Counted from the first letter of the stretch, positions 10,805 to 24,126 are shown. The stretch is 64,000 nucleotides of DNA from Vermamoeba vermiformis (GCA_045837725.1 JBEWZL010000220.1:1-64000), one strand, 5' to 3'. The notes: a model not told the origin generated them from the letters alone. Program-made: numbers and translations.

Positions 10805-13800
10805 ATGGGCAAAACACCAACCCCTTCTCGCAAGACCAAGATTATCTTGATCTGCTGCGCTGCTGGCTTTGTTGCTGCAGCGGCTGCCGTTCTTCTAGGA
10901 GTTTTGCTTACACTTCCTAAACAAACCGAACAGGCTGTTAGTAAGTAAACCTCACTACCGTACCAAAAGTGAGGTAATTACTCCGTAATTAATTGTTTTT
11001 CAACGATCTGTTCTGTTGTCACCTGCCAAATCCGAAACTGACACTTTATTTGTTTAGACTATTTACCACAAACCAATAAGGGCGAATTCCTCGTCGCTGA
11101 ACTTGTTAACACTAAACGTCCCAACGGCCAACCTTTAATCATCGCACGTAGCTATGATGGGTATCCGTGGGAACCTGTCCCGGATTTGGACAACGCTCCG
11201 ACTCCAATTACGTGTGACGACCAGAACCGTTGCACTATGGAAGTCGACGAAGAGTACACTACTCGCTCCATTGATGTGCCACAAGAGCTCAAGGACTTGT
11301 CGCCTATGCATCTGGCTGCTCGCCTTCACATGCAAGCTACTTTTGGTGCTGACAAGGATACGTTGCTACAAACTTCCAGTGCTTATGGCGTCGACTATGG
11401 ACTTTGGGTTCTCGATCAGATGCGCATTACTCCCACTCTTACACGCTCTTACTATCGCGAACGCGCCAACGCACGACCCGGCCAATTTGACGTTGGCCAA
11501 GTGACCAAACCTTGTGACCTTGGCTCTCGTTGGCACAGATATGCCTTCGAGTCACGCGATAAGGGCAAGGACATTGTGATCACCATAGACACCACCAAAC
11601 AGCGTATTGTCTTGAGCATCGACGGCGCTCCACGCACTGAAGTGACTTCAATCCTCAACCAAGCCTACCCTGCTACTAATGTGACCTTCCCTTTAACTTT
11701 GCGCCTCTGCTCAGTCAACGAAGAAATCGGTGGCTCCATGACTCTGACCAATCTCACGAGCAGTACTACTTGCAACGTCGCCATGAAGAACCCTACCATC
11801 GAGTTCGTCAGCAACTCAGCCGTGCAAACTTTGGGTGATAATGACGCTCTTTTGGTTCCTGTCTTCGGTGCTCGCGCTGGTTCCTTCGTGCTCAAGTCAC
11901 GCAGTGTGCCGTGCACTAACGTCACTGACGTTGCCGGCAACAACTTCATTCGCCAAGGCAACAGCACTTATCGATTCGACAAGCGTGTTCGCTTCTTGGC
12001 CAACACCATTGAAGATCCCTCCGTCGTTGAGGCTGCTTTCTCCGGTCAATGCCCTGTCATTGCCAAGTCCTATCAAAATCGTGACCAATGCGTCCGACGT
12101 GCCTCTTGCGGTTCCGCCGTGTCATTCAAGTCCGCCACTTTCACTCTCACTCAAAGCATTCTTCGCTCATGGTACACAAAGAGCCGTCGCTACGTCTACT
12201 ACGTCACCGACTTGAGACTGGAAGAACCTTTCAATATTTCTCCTTGCACTAGCCGCGCCTCTCGCTGGTTAAAGCTCAACTCTGGTGCTTGCGCTTCACC
12301 CACAGCATTGGATGCAACTACTCGCGCTACCATTGCTGCTGCTCTGAGCAGTTCTGCGGACACTAATCCTTACGTCCGCGACATCACCTTGTCCGGTGCT
12401 GGCTGCACTGCTTCTGTTGACACAATTGGTGCCATAATCGACGCTGGTGGTGCTTGCTACCAACACGTGCACCCTGATTACTACAGTGTTCGCGACTTCA
12501 CCCGCTGGGTTGACATTCACGACGGTAATGCACAGGCTATGCAGGGTGGCAAGTAAGTTGAAGTCATGGACAATTAATTGTTCAGCATTAATTAACGTTT
12601 ATAATTAAACAGGCCTAATCCCATCGCCAACTTTGCTCAAATGGGTCAGGTCAATATTAACTTCCCGGCCTCGCACCCAATGACTCGCTGGGCTGATCGA
12701 CGTGGTTACATCCCAGCTGTCGGTCGCTACGGAGACAGCGTTGACTTCCAAAACTTGAATATCGAACTTCAAACCGAAGAAATCGCAGCGATTGTTGGCG
12801 CTTTGCGTGTTAACTCCGATAAGGATGGCTTCGAAGCTTGCGGCTCTCCTGGCGAAGTCAGCACCTCACCTGAGCTTGGTTACCACTACTCGGTCTCAAA
12901 CTGGAACAACACTGCCGCTATCACCGAAGCTCTTGAGTGGCCCTTGCCTGCTTACAACGATCATCGCTTTGTCCTCGAAAACGTTCACTTGAAGGCCTAC
13001 GATCAACTCCGTCAACGCGTCGCCTGGAGTCTTTCCAACATTATCGTCATTGCTTCTCAAGACATTACAATGGATGACTATACCGACGCCTGGACCTCTT
13101 TCTACGACATCTTTATTCGCAACGCTTTTGGCAACTACAAGGACATTATGCGCGATGTGTCGTACCACCCTCTTATGGGTACTTACCTCAGCTACCGTGG
13201 AAACAGAGCCTATGTCGTTGCAAACACTTATCCCGACGAGAACTACGCTCGTGAAATTATGCAACTCTTCAGCATTGGTCTCTGGCGATTGAACGACGAC
13301 GGTACTCAACAACTCGACAGCGATGGTCAACCGTTGGAAACCTACACTAACGCTGATATCATGGACTTTGCTCGTGTTTGGACAGGCTTTGACCGTCAAC
13401 TCTTCCGCAGCAACTTGCCTACAGTCTACTCGATCTTCGGCTCTAACCAGAACATCATCGACAACATGCAAATTAGACCTCAATTCCGTGATCGTATGCC
13501 CAAAGCTAAGCTCGATGACGGATATCTCGGCGACACTTATCCTCTTTGTGATGACTTGCCCGCTCAAGCTTTCTTGCGCGAGGGTGCTCGCTACGAATAC
13601 ACTGGTCCTTCTTCAGTTGAAGGTGACACCATTGATGCGCAGAATGTTTCTCTTATTGGTAACCGTGGTCGTTTCACGCCGCCAACCACCTCAGCACTCT
13701 ACCAAGCTCTTTGCGCTCCTTCCGCCGAGAAGAACGGTGCTTGCACATTCCCTCTCCGCGTAACTCTCGATAAGAACTTGCCGTGCACCGGTGAACAAGA

Positions 13801-16800
13801 ATGCAATGCTCAACGCGTTCTCGCCGTCAAAATCTACGATCCTGTTGCCAATTTGACTAGATACTACGCTTACTACGGCATTCCTTGCGTGCGATTGACT
13901 CTGTTCGATACTGGTAATGTCATCAGACGTGGCAGCTCTCGTCCTCAATGCGCAGATCCCTCTACTCGTGTTGGCTCTCCTGTTTGCTGCAAAGCAACCA
14001 ATCCTACCGTCGCTGCTTCGAACTTTACATCGGAGTGCTTGTTCGCCAACGAAGTGACTGACTACGCTACCAACAAGCAGCGCTGCGAGGCAATGGGACT
14101 CACTACCTGCTCTGCATTGACAAGCTATCCTGTATGGGCTATCACCTGCGCACAGGACGTTTTCATGTGGACAAATCTTACTTGCTCCGTTCAAGTCCAA
14201 GTCTACCACACCGGTCAAGTTGGTATCGTTGATCCACTCAGTGCGAGCTACTTAAAACTCCTCCGAGCCAACTCAAGCAACGTCTTCCGTGTTCGCTGGC
14301 AAGACGGCTCTTTCCCTGCCACCAATGACGCCGGCGTTTGCCCTGACGACTGCACTGCACTCCCCACTCCTGAAGGTGACACTTGCTTGTGCAACGTCAC
14401 TGTCAGCACCTCCACTTTGTACGGTCAACTCTCTGACTTGAACTCGATCAACGCTGACGACGCTGTCAACACCATCGCACGACAGGCTTTCATCGGTGCT
14501 GCCAAGCCTGAGCTGTACGATGACGGCACTTACACAAAGTGTACCAACGATGAGTGCAACCGATTGTCCAATGTTGCTGTCTGGTTCCACAAAGACGACA
14601 ACGGTCTTGGTCAACGCACCATCTTTGCATTGCCTCCCTTCCGTGCCGGCGGTCGCGCTCGCTACTTGTTGAACCGCGTCTCTGTTGTTCACGTTGCCAA
14701 CTCGTTCTCATTCCGCAATCCTCCTCACTTCACTCCTCTTCTCGGAGAACTCACTGATTACACTCGCGATTGGAATTCTGACGCCTTGTGGACACGCAAA
14801 GCGGAATACGAAGTTGAAGCCTTGTTGGAGCACCTCTTTGAACACGACAACACTGCTGTGTTCATCGCCTACCGTCTCATTCAACACATGGTCACTTCCA
14901 ACCCTTCACCTCGCTACATGCGATCTGTTGTCCAAGCTTTCCGCACTGGTTCTTATGGCAGCGTCCCCTTCTCCGGCAACTATGGTGATATGGGAGCCAC
15001 AATCTACGCTATTTTGATGGACCAAGAGGCTCGCTCTCCCATCATTGAAGCCGATCCTACCTACGGCATGTTGCGCGATCCTTTGCTTAAGATCTACCAC
15101 TTGATGCGCGCTCTGGACTACAACTCGCCTAAGGGTCGTGAAGTTGCTTTGTGGGACATGGACAACCGCATTGGTGTCGAACCTTTCTCATCCCCCACTG
15201 TATTCAACTTCTACTTGCCCGAATACAGACCTGCTGGTGTCATCGGACAGGCTGGTCTCGTCGGCCCTGCAGTGCAATTAGCCACCACTCCCAATATCGT
15301 TGGCTTCATCAACGGTATCACCTCGCTCATCGACAACGGTCTCACCTCATGCGACAGCGGCTTTGCTGTCAGCAACAACTGGGGAGGACGTACTTGCGTC
15401 ACCACCGGCCCTCATGCTACTGCTGATGGTACTCTTACTTACATTCCTCCTGCTGATGCCTCGACCTCTGACATTGTCGACGAACTCAATCTGTTGCTCA
15501 CTGCTGGTCGTCTCAACCAACACACCCGCGAGATGCTTGTTCGTGAATACGACAACATTGCTACTAACGCTACCTACGCTCCCGCTGCTCTCAGACACAT
15601 GCTCAAGCTTCTCGTGTCCAGCTCTGAGTTCCAGACTTCGAGCTTCAACTTGTTGACTCAAACAGAGCGTTCAGTACCCACTGGCGTGGCAGGACAAGGC
15701 CGCCGCTTCAAGGCTATTGTAGTTATCTTCGAATACGGTGGTTGCGACAGTTTCAATGTGCTCATTCCTCACTCGAACTGCCCTACTAAGGACATGTACG
15801 CTGAGTACGCCGCTGTGCGCACTGACGCCGCCTTGAAAAAGGAAGACGTTTTACAGATCTCCTCCCCTGCCGGTACTCAAGTTTGCAACACATTCGGTGT
15901 GCACCCAGCCATGCCCAGATTGCAGCAGCTGTACACCGCTGGTGACGCTCTCTTTGCTACCAATGTTGGTGCCATGGTTGCTCCAGTTACCAAGGACGAA
16001 CTCAACAAGGGTACTGCTCGCGTTCCTCCTTCACTCTACGCCCACAACATTATGCAACGTAACGTGCAGAACGTGTACGCTCAGTACATCTCTGCCGATG
16101 GTGTTCTCGGTCGTATTTGCGATGCTCTTCAAGAGACCGACCAGCCTTACGCAGCCGCCGTGTTCAGTCTTGGTGGCAACGTTAAGATGACTCAAGGCTC
16201 AATCCCATCTGACTACATCTCTCCTTCCACTGGTGTCGTTAGAGTTCGTGGTTTGAACAAGATTGGCAGTGCGTTGAGCAACATCACCGAGTTCACTTCC
16301 AACTCCGTCTTCGCTGAGACCTACGCCGACACGTTGTTCAACTCCGTGCGCAAGACCGAGTCTCTCGGAGGACTTCTCAATTCCACTCAGCTGAGCACCA
16401 ACTTCACCAAGTCCGCTCTCGATCAACAGATGATTCAAGTCGCCAAGTTGATCAAGGCTTTGCCCGATGCCACTGGTGTTGAGCGCGCCGTCTTCTTCAC
16501 TCAAACTGGAGGTTTCGACACTCACAACACCTTCAACTTGTCCCCCATGTTAGGCACCGTCGACACTGCTCTCGGCAACTTCGCTGATGAGATGAAGGCC
16601 CAAGGCAGATGGGACGATGTTGTGGTCATCACCGTGTCTGACTTTGCTCGTACTCTCACCAGCAACGGTCAAGGTACCGATCACGCCTGGGGTGGCAATC
16701 ATTTCGTCGCTGGTGGTAGTGTTAAGGGAGGCCAGATCTTGGGTACCTACCCCACTACCCTCACTGATGATGGCGATGTCATCCTCAGTCGTGGTCGTGT

Positions 16801-16945
16801 CATTCCTACCATGCCCTTCGAAGCTTTGTGGAAGGGCATTTCTGAATGGTTCGGCGTTCCGGATGCAGAAATGGATAAAGTTTTGCCCAACATCAAGAAC
16901 TTCCCTGCCGAAAAGATCTACGGCAAGGCTCAAATGTTCAACTAA
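10805..16945 (+). CDS. Membrane-anchored DUF1800-DUF1501 fusion protein
   Basis: Three exons (10805-10940, 11058-12552, 12613-16945) encode 1987 residues. A short basic N-terminus is followed by a membrane helix (KIILICCAAGFVAAAAAV and on), so the rest is probably outside the cell or in a lumen. DUF1800 begins with HLAARLHMQATFGADKDTLL (near residue 115) and resumes after a ~350-residue insert with LRQRVAWSLSNIIVIA, FGNYKDIMRDVSYHPLMG and NYAREIMQLFSIG. A second Cys-rich insert lies near residues 830-1080. The last ~430 residues are DUF1501: AIVVIFEYGGCDSFNVLIPH, FGVHPAMPRLQQLY, VFFTQTGGFDTHN, and DHAWGGNHFVAGG near the end. DUF1501 is related to alkaline-phosphatase-type hydrolases; in bacteria DUF1800 and DUF1501 genes are usually neighbours, whereas here they are one chain. 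The role is unknown. Many Cys residues suggest disulphides. Confidence 0.9.
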
Positions 16946-17114
16946 ATGTAGTAATTAGAATAAATACCAAAAGAGTATTATTAGACCCAACTGTTTTAAC
17001 GCAATGATCGGTTAAAAAGGTTGTGCTCGAGCGCTTCCATTTACACTATTTTATTTTACAACTATGTACATATTGCTGGCAGTCTATTCTACACAATTAA
17101 CTTAAATTGATTAA

Positions 17115-19451
17115 CTACACTTTCAACACAGCGAATGACACGACACCATTAGGATGCGACTTGAACCTCTCTTCCGCACCTTTAGAGTAAATGGCTATTG
17201 ATCCGCCTTGCGCTTCGTTCGTCCAAGTCACGCTCATTTCTTTGGCAGGATTAGGCAATGCAAATCTGTCTTTGGGCTTGCTGTCCTCAACAATGTCATT
17301 CAAGTCCCACACCGTGATCTTGTTGTCTTGGTGCATGGCAAACACGTGATCGTCCTGTCGGTGAATGGCGTTGATCTTGCGATCGAATTTCAAGTCGGTG
17401 ACACTCTCTGCCAACGTCCTGCTGCGCGGTCGATTGCTTGTGGCACTCTTGCGAAACCTGTTGGGCGATTTGGAGCGACCCAAGACATTGACTGGCGAGC
17501 CATCCGTGCACTGCAATAGTCGCAAGTGACCTTTAATATCACCCGCGATGACGTAGTCCTCAAACACGGCCAATGTGCTCACCAACACTTGCGGCTGTTT
17601 GACGACTGGATTCTGCGCACTCAAACTCTCTGCGCATCAGATGTTAATATAGAATAGAACTATTATAATTGCAGCGACATCGCGCTTACCGTTGATCTTC
17701 CATATGGCGATGCTGTTGCTGCTGTTCGTGACGACAGTAGTGCCACAGATTTTGATCTCGAGGAATGACAGCATGGGCGGAATGCACTTGCCGTCGAACA
17801 CGAGTGTGTTGGACACGACGTGATAGACTTTGAATGTCATGGAGCCACCGAGCAGCAGATAGGGATACGACAGTGCTGAGAATGACTCTGCAACACGTGA
17901 GTCGACTGGATTGAAGCTAAATACCACGCCAACTTACCTCGAAACTGACTCACGAGCTCAATATCGACTGTCGTGTGTGGCTCGTGCGTCAAGTCGCGCA
18001 AATAGAACATGAAGCACTGTCGCTGCGTGATCAACACCAAGTGCGTGTTGTCCAGCACCAAAGCTTCGAGTTTGTCACGACTGCGCTGCACAAAGTCCTC
18101 AATGCGATAGCGCACCACTTCCTCGGGCTCAGTTACATCGTACACCTGCAGCGTATTGTTTTCATGTGCGGTAATAATGCGTGGGAATTGCACGACAGCA
18201 GAAATGAGCGGAGATTTGTTGTACACATACACTAGTTGTTCGGAGTTGAATACATTGCCCACTACAATTGTGCCTGTGTTACTGTAGCTCGTAAAGAAGT
18301 ACCCTTTGTCGAGGAGTTTCGTCGTTCTAACCGAAACAAAAGTCAGATCGTGCAATGGCTAAACAAATACCGCACGTGCAACGGAGTAACGAATTGGAGG
18401 AATATCGTGAAATATGTAGCTCAACACGCACCTGTATGAATTGTACTTGTCGAAGAGATATTCTGGAATGTTAGGCCAAGAAGTTGTGGACAAGGGGGCC
18501 AACGGAGCGAATCTAAAAACAATTAAATAAATCATCCCATTTAACAGTTCTGAGCACGTACTTTGTGCTACCAGCTCGTGGGCTAGCCTGTGGAGTATTT
18601 TGACCGGAGGAACCTCTCGAGTTTGAGTTACCGCGAGACAAGAAAATGGAAGATTTGAAAACTTGCCGCGGGACCACCGCGCTAAATCGAAACAATACGG
18701 ACTTGTCTATCGCATTTAAAAAAGGCATTAACATTACGTTTAAATACTTAATGGCGGTGACATACCTTTAAATGTCTTGCTTGGATTGACCGGGGCAATG
18801 AATCCGCACTCTTGAAGCCTCTGACCCCAAACAACGGCCTCTTGGCTATCATTGAGCTTTAGGTTTTGTATTAGCCACTGAACTGCGTCTTTAGCAACAA
18901 AGCTGTTGCGACAAACGCGGCCCACCGAACTCCGATCTGACACTTCAAAGCCGGTCTGCGGATGCTGTATCTTCCTTACAATGTCAAATATCTGGATAAA
19001 AAGGATTGTTAACTTCCAACGTCACTGCAATCTTTAGAGTTTCGGGTGCTCAAGCGCACATCCGGTCTGTTTTTAGACTCGAAACTGAAACGCGGCTTGT
19101 AGTGCTGAAAAGTCTTAAATAGACTTGCTATTGTAGAAAAAGACTGAAAATATTCAATAACCATTCTGTTTCTACTTATAGACCATGTTTGGAATAGATA
19201 GATCAACAATGATTTCAAATGAATACTGTAATTCCAGAAACAATTACATTACTTACATTGTAACGTGATAAAATCTGCTCCTTAGTCAACTTTTCTTTGC
19301 GTTTTTCGACAAGCCGATCACTGCTTTGGCTTGAGAGACTCACGACATCGTCGCTGCTCGATTCCTAAGTACACTTGGTTAGTTCCGTCGGTCGATCATT
19401 AATAGTATAGTTCCGCTGGGCCAGTACCGTTATCGAGGAGTATTGATTCAT
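17115..19451 (-). CDS. DEP-domain beta-propeller protein
   Basis: Eight exons sum to 561 residues, starting MNQYSSIT in a 24-nt first exon (19428-19451). A Ser-rich acidic start and a basic helix (VEKRKEKLTKEQILSRYN) come first. A DEP domain follows at about residues 45-120 (IFDIVRKIQHPQTGFEV, RNSFVAKDAVQWLI, AVVWGQRLQECGFI), a fold that binds membranes or GPCR and Rho regulators. From about residue 190 onwards come repeated beta strands with WD40-like endings such as NTLQVYDV, NSIAIWKI and NKITVWDL, suggesting a propeller. I do not recognise a named family; DEP plus propeller suggests a signalling scaffold. It is divergent from the coiled-coil gene at 19800, with about 350 bp between start codons. 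Confidence 0.75.
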
Positions 19452-19799
19452 TTTTGGTCGTATTTTTGTCGAAATACACAACAGAACGAACGAATGGAGC
19501 GGTAGGACAATGCCGCAAAGAACAAGGGTCGTGTGGTCCTCGTCGCTTGACTGCTGATTTTGTGTCGCGCAAGAATCAGAGCAACCAAACTTGACGTGCG
19601 TGTCAAACGGTGCGTCAAAGTAAAATGACGAGATTGCACTGCAATTCGCCTGGATATGTAACTGCAACCCGAATAATCTACAATGTTGATGAACATAATC
19701 GTAACAGCCTTGACATTAATTACGCGATTTATCCGAATCAATCTCGGCCCACACAGATATTTTTTCACAACAAAGAAGCAAAGCACCAGATATCCAGAT

Positions 19800-20549
19800 A
19801 TGAGTTTCGTAAAGAATCTTCTCACATTTCCATTTAGAAAGTTCAAAGAGTTTCAAAAAGATCTCTGGACCAAATCTGCTGCTTTAGATGAGCAGATTGG
19901 CAAGATGAGAACGGATATGAAAACTGTAATGAAAGACAGGAAAGAGGCAGAAGCAGCTGCTGAAAAACAAAGTATTGAAGCCACCGACGAGCTAACGAAG
20001 CATGTTGATTCCTTCGTCAATGAAGCCACAGAAATTGTAAGATCCGTAATAACATATTTTTATTTTTTATCCTTCAAAACAAATTCAAAAAATCGAACTC
20101 TCAGCCTGACTAAATTTATTAATTATATTATAGCTAAAAATAATTATCAACTATTTTTGTTTTAGAAAACCAAGTGGACGCCAATAATCGAGATGGACAA
20201 ACGACTCCGCCGCGGTGAAGATGTCAATGTCGAGGAGGTGGTACAAGCCATGATGCGGTCAGGTGTATTTGATCCCTCCAAGAACGCACTCGAAAACTTT
20301 GAACGGCTGCGCAGTGACCTAGACTCGCTGAACGCACGCCAAGAACACGTTGAAAATCGTTTGAAGACGATGCAACAACAAGTCGAGCACGACAAAGAGC
20401 AGCTCAAGACGCAGATTGACACGCACACCTCGGAGATGGTCAAGATTATGCGCAACAAACTCGAGCAGCGCGATGAAGATGTGGCCAAGCTGAAGGAAGA
20501 ACTCGCCAACAAATTCAACAAGAAGAGCACTGACGTTACCAAAGCGTGA
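19800..20549 (+). CDS. Coiled-coil protein of unknown function
   Basis: Two exons (19800-20036, 20166-20549) encode 206 residues. An N-terminal amphipathic stretch, MSFVKNLLTFPFRKFKEFQ, could bind a membrane. After that the chain is almost entirely charged helix with heptad spacing, for example NFERLRSDLDSLNARQEHVE and EMVKIMRNKLEQRDEDVAKL. No catalytic motif or known domain is visible. It is convergent with the guanylate kinase gene, about 200 bp apart. The palindrome TGACACGTGTCA lies 12 bases after the stop codon. Confidence 0.65.
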
Positions 20550-20747
20550 GGGTCGACGAATGACACGTGTCATTTGCAGACTTTGACACTGGTGCGCCAA
20601 TCAAGAGGATTTGATGGGCCAGTCATCACTCGCCATGCATTAGCCCAGTGGATTTCAACTCGCTACTTTATTACACAACACAGTCCAGTCCAGTGCGGAC
20701 AACAGAGACACTCCAAAATAAATACTCTCATCTCCGTTGCACCGTAC

Positions 20748-21697
20748 TTACAGATTGGACAAATCGCCCTTCAAGTACTCTTTCAACTCGTTCACTGCGC
20801 GCTCGAGATTGTCGTTCACGATCACTTTGTCGAAGAAGCCAGGCTTGTCCATATAAGACATTTCAGTGCGCGCGGTGTTCATGCGGATCTGCACCACGTC
20901 ATCAGTCTCGGTGCCACGACCTCGCAAGCGTTGTTCGAGGATTTCCATGGAGGGCGGGGCAATGAACACGTAGCGCGGATTGAGGTGCGTCTTTTTGACT
21001 GACTCGCAGCCCTGCACATCAATCTCCATGATGCACACTTTGCCTTGCTCGGCCACTGCTTCCACTGCGCGAATTGAGGTGCCGTACATGTTGCCGTGAA
21101 TAATTGCTGACTCTAAATCACGTGATTAGATTACTAAATAAGGTAATTTGCGACTTACCGATGAACTTGCCGGCAGCCACTTCTTTCTCCATCACATCTC
21201 GTGCAGTGAAGTGGTAGCTGACACCGTCTTTCTCGCCAGGACGAGGAGCGCGTGTTGTGTGTGTAACAGCCTTGGAAAATCGATTGGGAAATTCCTTCAA
21301 CAACAGCGCAATAACTGGGTTATAAAGGATGGTTAGATCAGACCTGATCGTACAAGTATCGCGTTGAAGAATTTATAACAAATAAAATAATAAGCAAATA
21401 TTTCAGCATGTTTGTCATTATCACTTGCAGTTGATATTTTGTTTTGGATTTAAAATTTAAAAATGCATACTTGTTCCTTTGCCTGCTCCACTCGGGCCAG
21501 TAATTACCAAAGGACGGTATACTTGCTTCTATATCAAAATAAAAATTAATATTTACATTTCGTGATCGTGATCCGGAAAACCGTTAAAGTTTAATTTCAG
21601 TGCGCTTGTAAGCAGTGAATTAAGCGAAATATTCGAGGAAACATCATATCAAACGCGCACTAACCTCAGCTAATTGGTCTACTTGAGCCGTTGCCAT
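20748..21697 (-). CDS. Guanylate kinase
   Basis: Four exons (21665-21697, 21471-21528, 21159-21314, 20748-21112) give 203 residues, typical of the family. The enzyme phosphorylates GMP to GDP with ATP in the cytosol. The P-loop is split by an intron and reads GPSGAGKGT; the GMP-binding region follows in FSKAVTHTTRAPRPGEKDG and YHF, then HGNMYGTS. CIMEIDVQGCESVK carries the Walker B region and PPSMEILEQRLRGRGTE the LID segment. The start codon lies in a 33-nt first exon, and the chain before the P-loop is short, as in other cytosolic forms. Confidence 0.95.
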
Positions 21698-22111
21698 TGT
21701 TCTGCGCACGAAAAAGAAATTAGCGGCGTTGAAAATAGAGAAGTTGAGTCGCTTCCACGAGAACGCGATTGATCTGTGCATTCGTAATGCTGTCAGAATG
21801 TATTTTATAAAATTACAAAAAAATGAACGCACATCTGACTTCACAAACACGAGAAGCGAAGAGGAGTTCTAACTGCAGCAGGCTAATGCGGAGTGGACGG
21901 AGTGAGCTGCGCACGTAAATGCATGACGTATCAATTGAAGGTAGCGAGTGTGAAGCAGGTTCGGGAAGATTTCAAACCAACATTCCGCCACGTGAAAGAT
22001 CCTCAATGCTGCTTCTATCACGTGCTTCATTTTGACTTTAAATGGCGAAAATGATTTATCGTGCTATTTATCGCTCTAGTATCTCTAACGAAGAACCACT
22101 CACCAAACAAC
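21698..22111. other. Divergent promoter region
   Basis: Between the divergent guanylate kinase and LUD-domain genes. Contains CACGTG palindromes near 21990 and 22019. No other feature is seen. Confidence 0.4.
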
Positions 22112-23201
22112 ATGGCCAACACCGCTGAATCTCTTGCTGCTCTTCGCACCACCGACAGTGCTATCGCCAATTTGGCTTACGACGTCTACGGCAAGACTGC
22201 TAGCGACGAGCAAATTGAGCGCGCTAAGAAGGCTCTTGAAGCCAAGACCCACAAGGTCTCAGTCGTCAACACCAAGGAAGAGGCCGTTGCTTTGTTAGCC
22301 AAGACTATTCCCTCTGGTGCTTCTATCATGAACGCTGGCTCGCGTACTTTGGTAATTTATGAGATTCTCCTTTCATAATAACATATTTATTTATTCCCGA
22401 TTTACTAAAAACGGCACCACTTCTAATTTATCATAAATTTTTTTGATAATTTGAAACCGCACAAACTTTTCTTAGACGACAAGTTGCGCGATTGCTATTG
22501 CTGAGTTAGTGGGCATTTCCAGTTTCTGATAAATTTTTGTGGTACCGTTTTTAATAAAATGGGAATAAAATTGCAAAATATCTTGCAAACAATTAAATCT
22601 AAAAATATGAATTAGGTGTCTAATTACTTTTTTAGGTTGAAATCGGCTTCGTTGAGTACTTGAAGACCCAACAAAACGGTTGGAAGAACCTCCACGAAGA
22701 GATCTTGGCCGAGAAGGACCAAGCCAAGGCCGCTGCTTTGCGCCGCCAATCAATGACTGCCGACTACTTCTTGTCCTCAGTCACCGCTGTCACTGAAGAG
22801 GGTGACATCACTGTTTGCGACTTGACTGGCAGCCGTGTCGGTGCATTCAACTACGCCGCTGGCAATCTCTTGATTGTGATTGGCTCCAACAAGATTGTGC
22901 CCACTTACGACGACGCTGTCAAGTACGTGCTGCGTGCATGCAATCGCGGGCAATGATTAACGAGTTCTATGTTTAGGCGCACTTACGACTACTGCTTGCC
23001 CATTGAAAGTGCTCGTGTGCGCATTGCCTACAAGGTGCCCGCTTCTGCCGTCAACAACTTCGGTACGTACTGCTGTGCTAGTGACAGATAGCTATCGCGA
23101 TAGTTCTAACATCACTCACAGTTGCTATTCGTGGTCCTAACCCTTGGGGTGCTCCTGGCCGCATTCACGTAGTCATCGTCAAGGAGGCTTTGGGCTTCTA
23201 A
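22112..23201 (+). CDS. LUD-domain (LutC/YkgG-like) protein
   Basis: Four exons (22112-22351, 22636-22922, 22977-23062, 23122-23201) encode 230 residues. The LUD fold is recognised from ALEAKTHKVSVVNTKEEAVA, IPSGASIMNAGSRTL, the helix before YFLSSVTAVTEEGDITVCDL, VGAFNYAAGNLLIVIGSNKI and the C-terminal IRGPNPWGAPGRIHVVIVKE. In bacteria LutC is part of the lactate-oxidation system LutABC; eukaryotic stand-alone LUD proteins are poorly characterised, so no reaction is claimed. The 284-bp first intron contains a TAAAAACGG-type sequence and, near its end, the inverse of it, so it could fold on itself. No targeting peptide is evident. Confidence 0.85.
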
Positions 23202-23329
23202 GTCCCCTCGTGCTATCATATTTGTAGCGTCCTATTTCTGCTTGTACACTTGCGAACTGTGCGAATCAGTTTATTTTGTGAATAAAAAACACTTTTATAT
23301 TCGCGGTAGTGCTGCAACAGCTGGGGGCA

Positions 23330-24126
23330 TTAGCCAGGGGGCCTGTTAATAGCAAATCAGTATTATAGTGAAGCGAAGAATGATGCAGTTGCATCATCTA
23401 TCAACACGTACCATTCGAGTTGACGACCACCGAGCAAGTGAACGTGAAGCTAAATAATCGACACATCAGCCTGTTAATATAATAGACGTGTGCAAGCAGT
23501 ACGACTTACGTGATAGACTGATTGGCCTATTTGAACAGCGATTAGCTTTTGTGCATTCAGAATATTGTTATTTGTAGTACTTACAGCCATTAGGTCCGTC
23601 GTTGATGACCAATCTGAAGCCACGTGCCAAGTTGAGTTGCTTGGCCAGCTAATAGCAAGTGTTAGGTGCAATGGCTGCATATATTGATACTAGTACTCAC
23701 CTTAGAGGCTACTAACATCAAGTGACCGAGCATCGCTTCGTGTTTGTCCTAGTGACGTGTTAACTTCACCGTTGAGAAGCCATTCAGTGTCTTACCTCAG
23801 CCTTGGAGAGTTGCGACAAAGGTTCGCGAGGGATAATCAACACGTGAGTTGGTGCTTGTGGATTGATGTCATTAATTGCCACGCATTGGTCGTCCTTAAA
23901 ATCAACGAAATAAGCCGATCCGATAATTTTTTAAAAAATTAATCATCCGTTTAAAAAATTATTGGCGTACCTCGTAAATAAATGTGGCTGGAATTTCCTT
24001 GCGCAGGATTTTTCCTAATTAATTTAAATTAATAGGGCGGTCGTTTCCCCTTCGCATTATTTTCATACCAAAGATAGTGTCAGTATTAGGTTCTTTGGGG
24101 GGCTCAACACCTTGTTCTCTGTTCAT
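23330..24126 (-). CDS. HINT-type HIT-family hydrolase
   Basis: Eight exons encode only 126 residues: 24069-24126, 23971-24014, 23796-23894, 23701-23748, 23585-23648, 23510-23526, 23412-23449 and 23330-23342. The family hydrolyses purine nucleoside phosphoramidates. [20 protein letters not shown] and [19 protein letters not shown] match HINT1, [19 protein letters not shown] follows, and the histidine triad reads HLHVHLLGG. The protein ends RQLEWPPG, like the WPPG end of HINT1. Exon 6 is 17 nt and exon 8 is 13 nt including the stop codon. All junction phases agree, which supports the microexons. The triad itself is split by an intron. Confidence 0.95.

Noticed and set aside
10805-16945. Bacterial contamination or recent transfer explaining DUF1800/DUF1501
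   Set aside because: The gene has GT-AG introns, a eukaryote-like membrane anchor and codon use like its neighbours. Ancient transfer stays possible.
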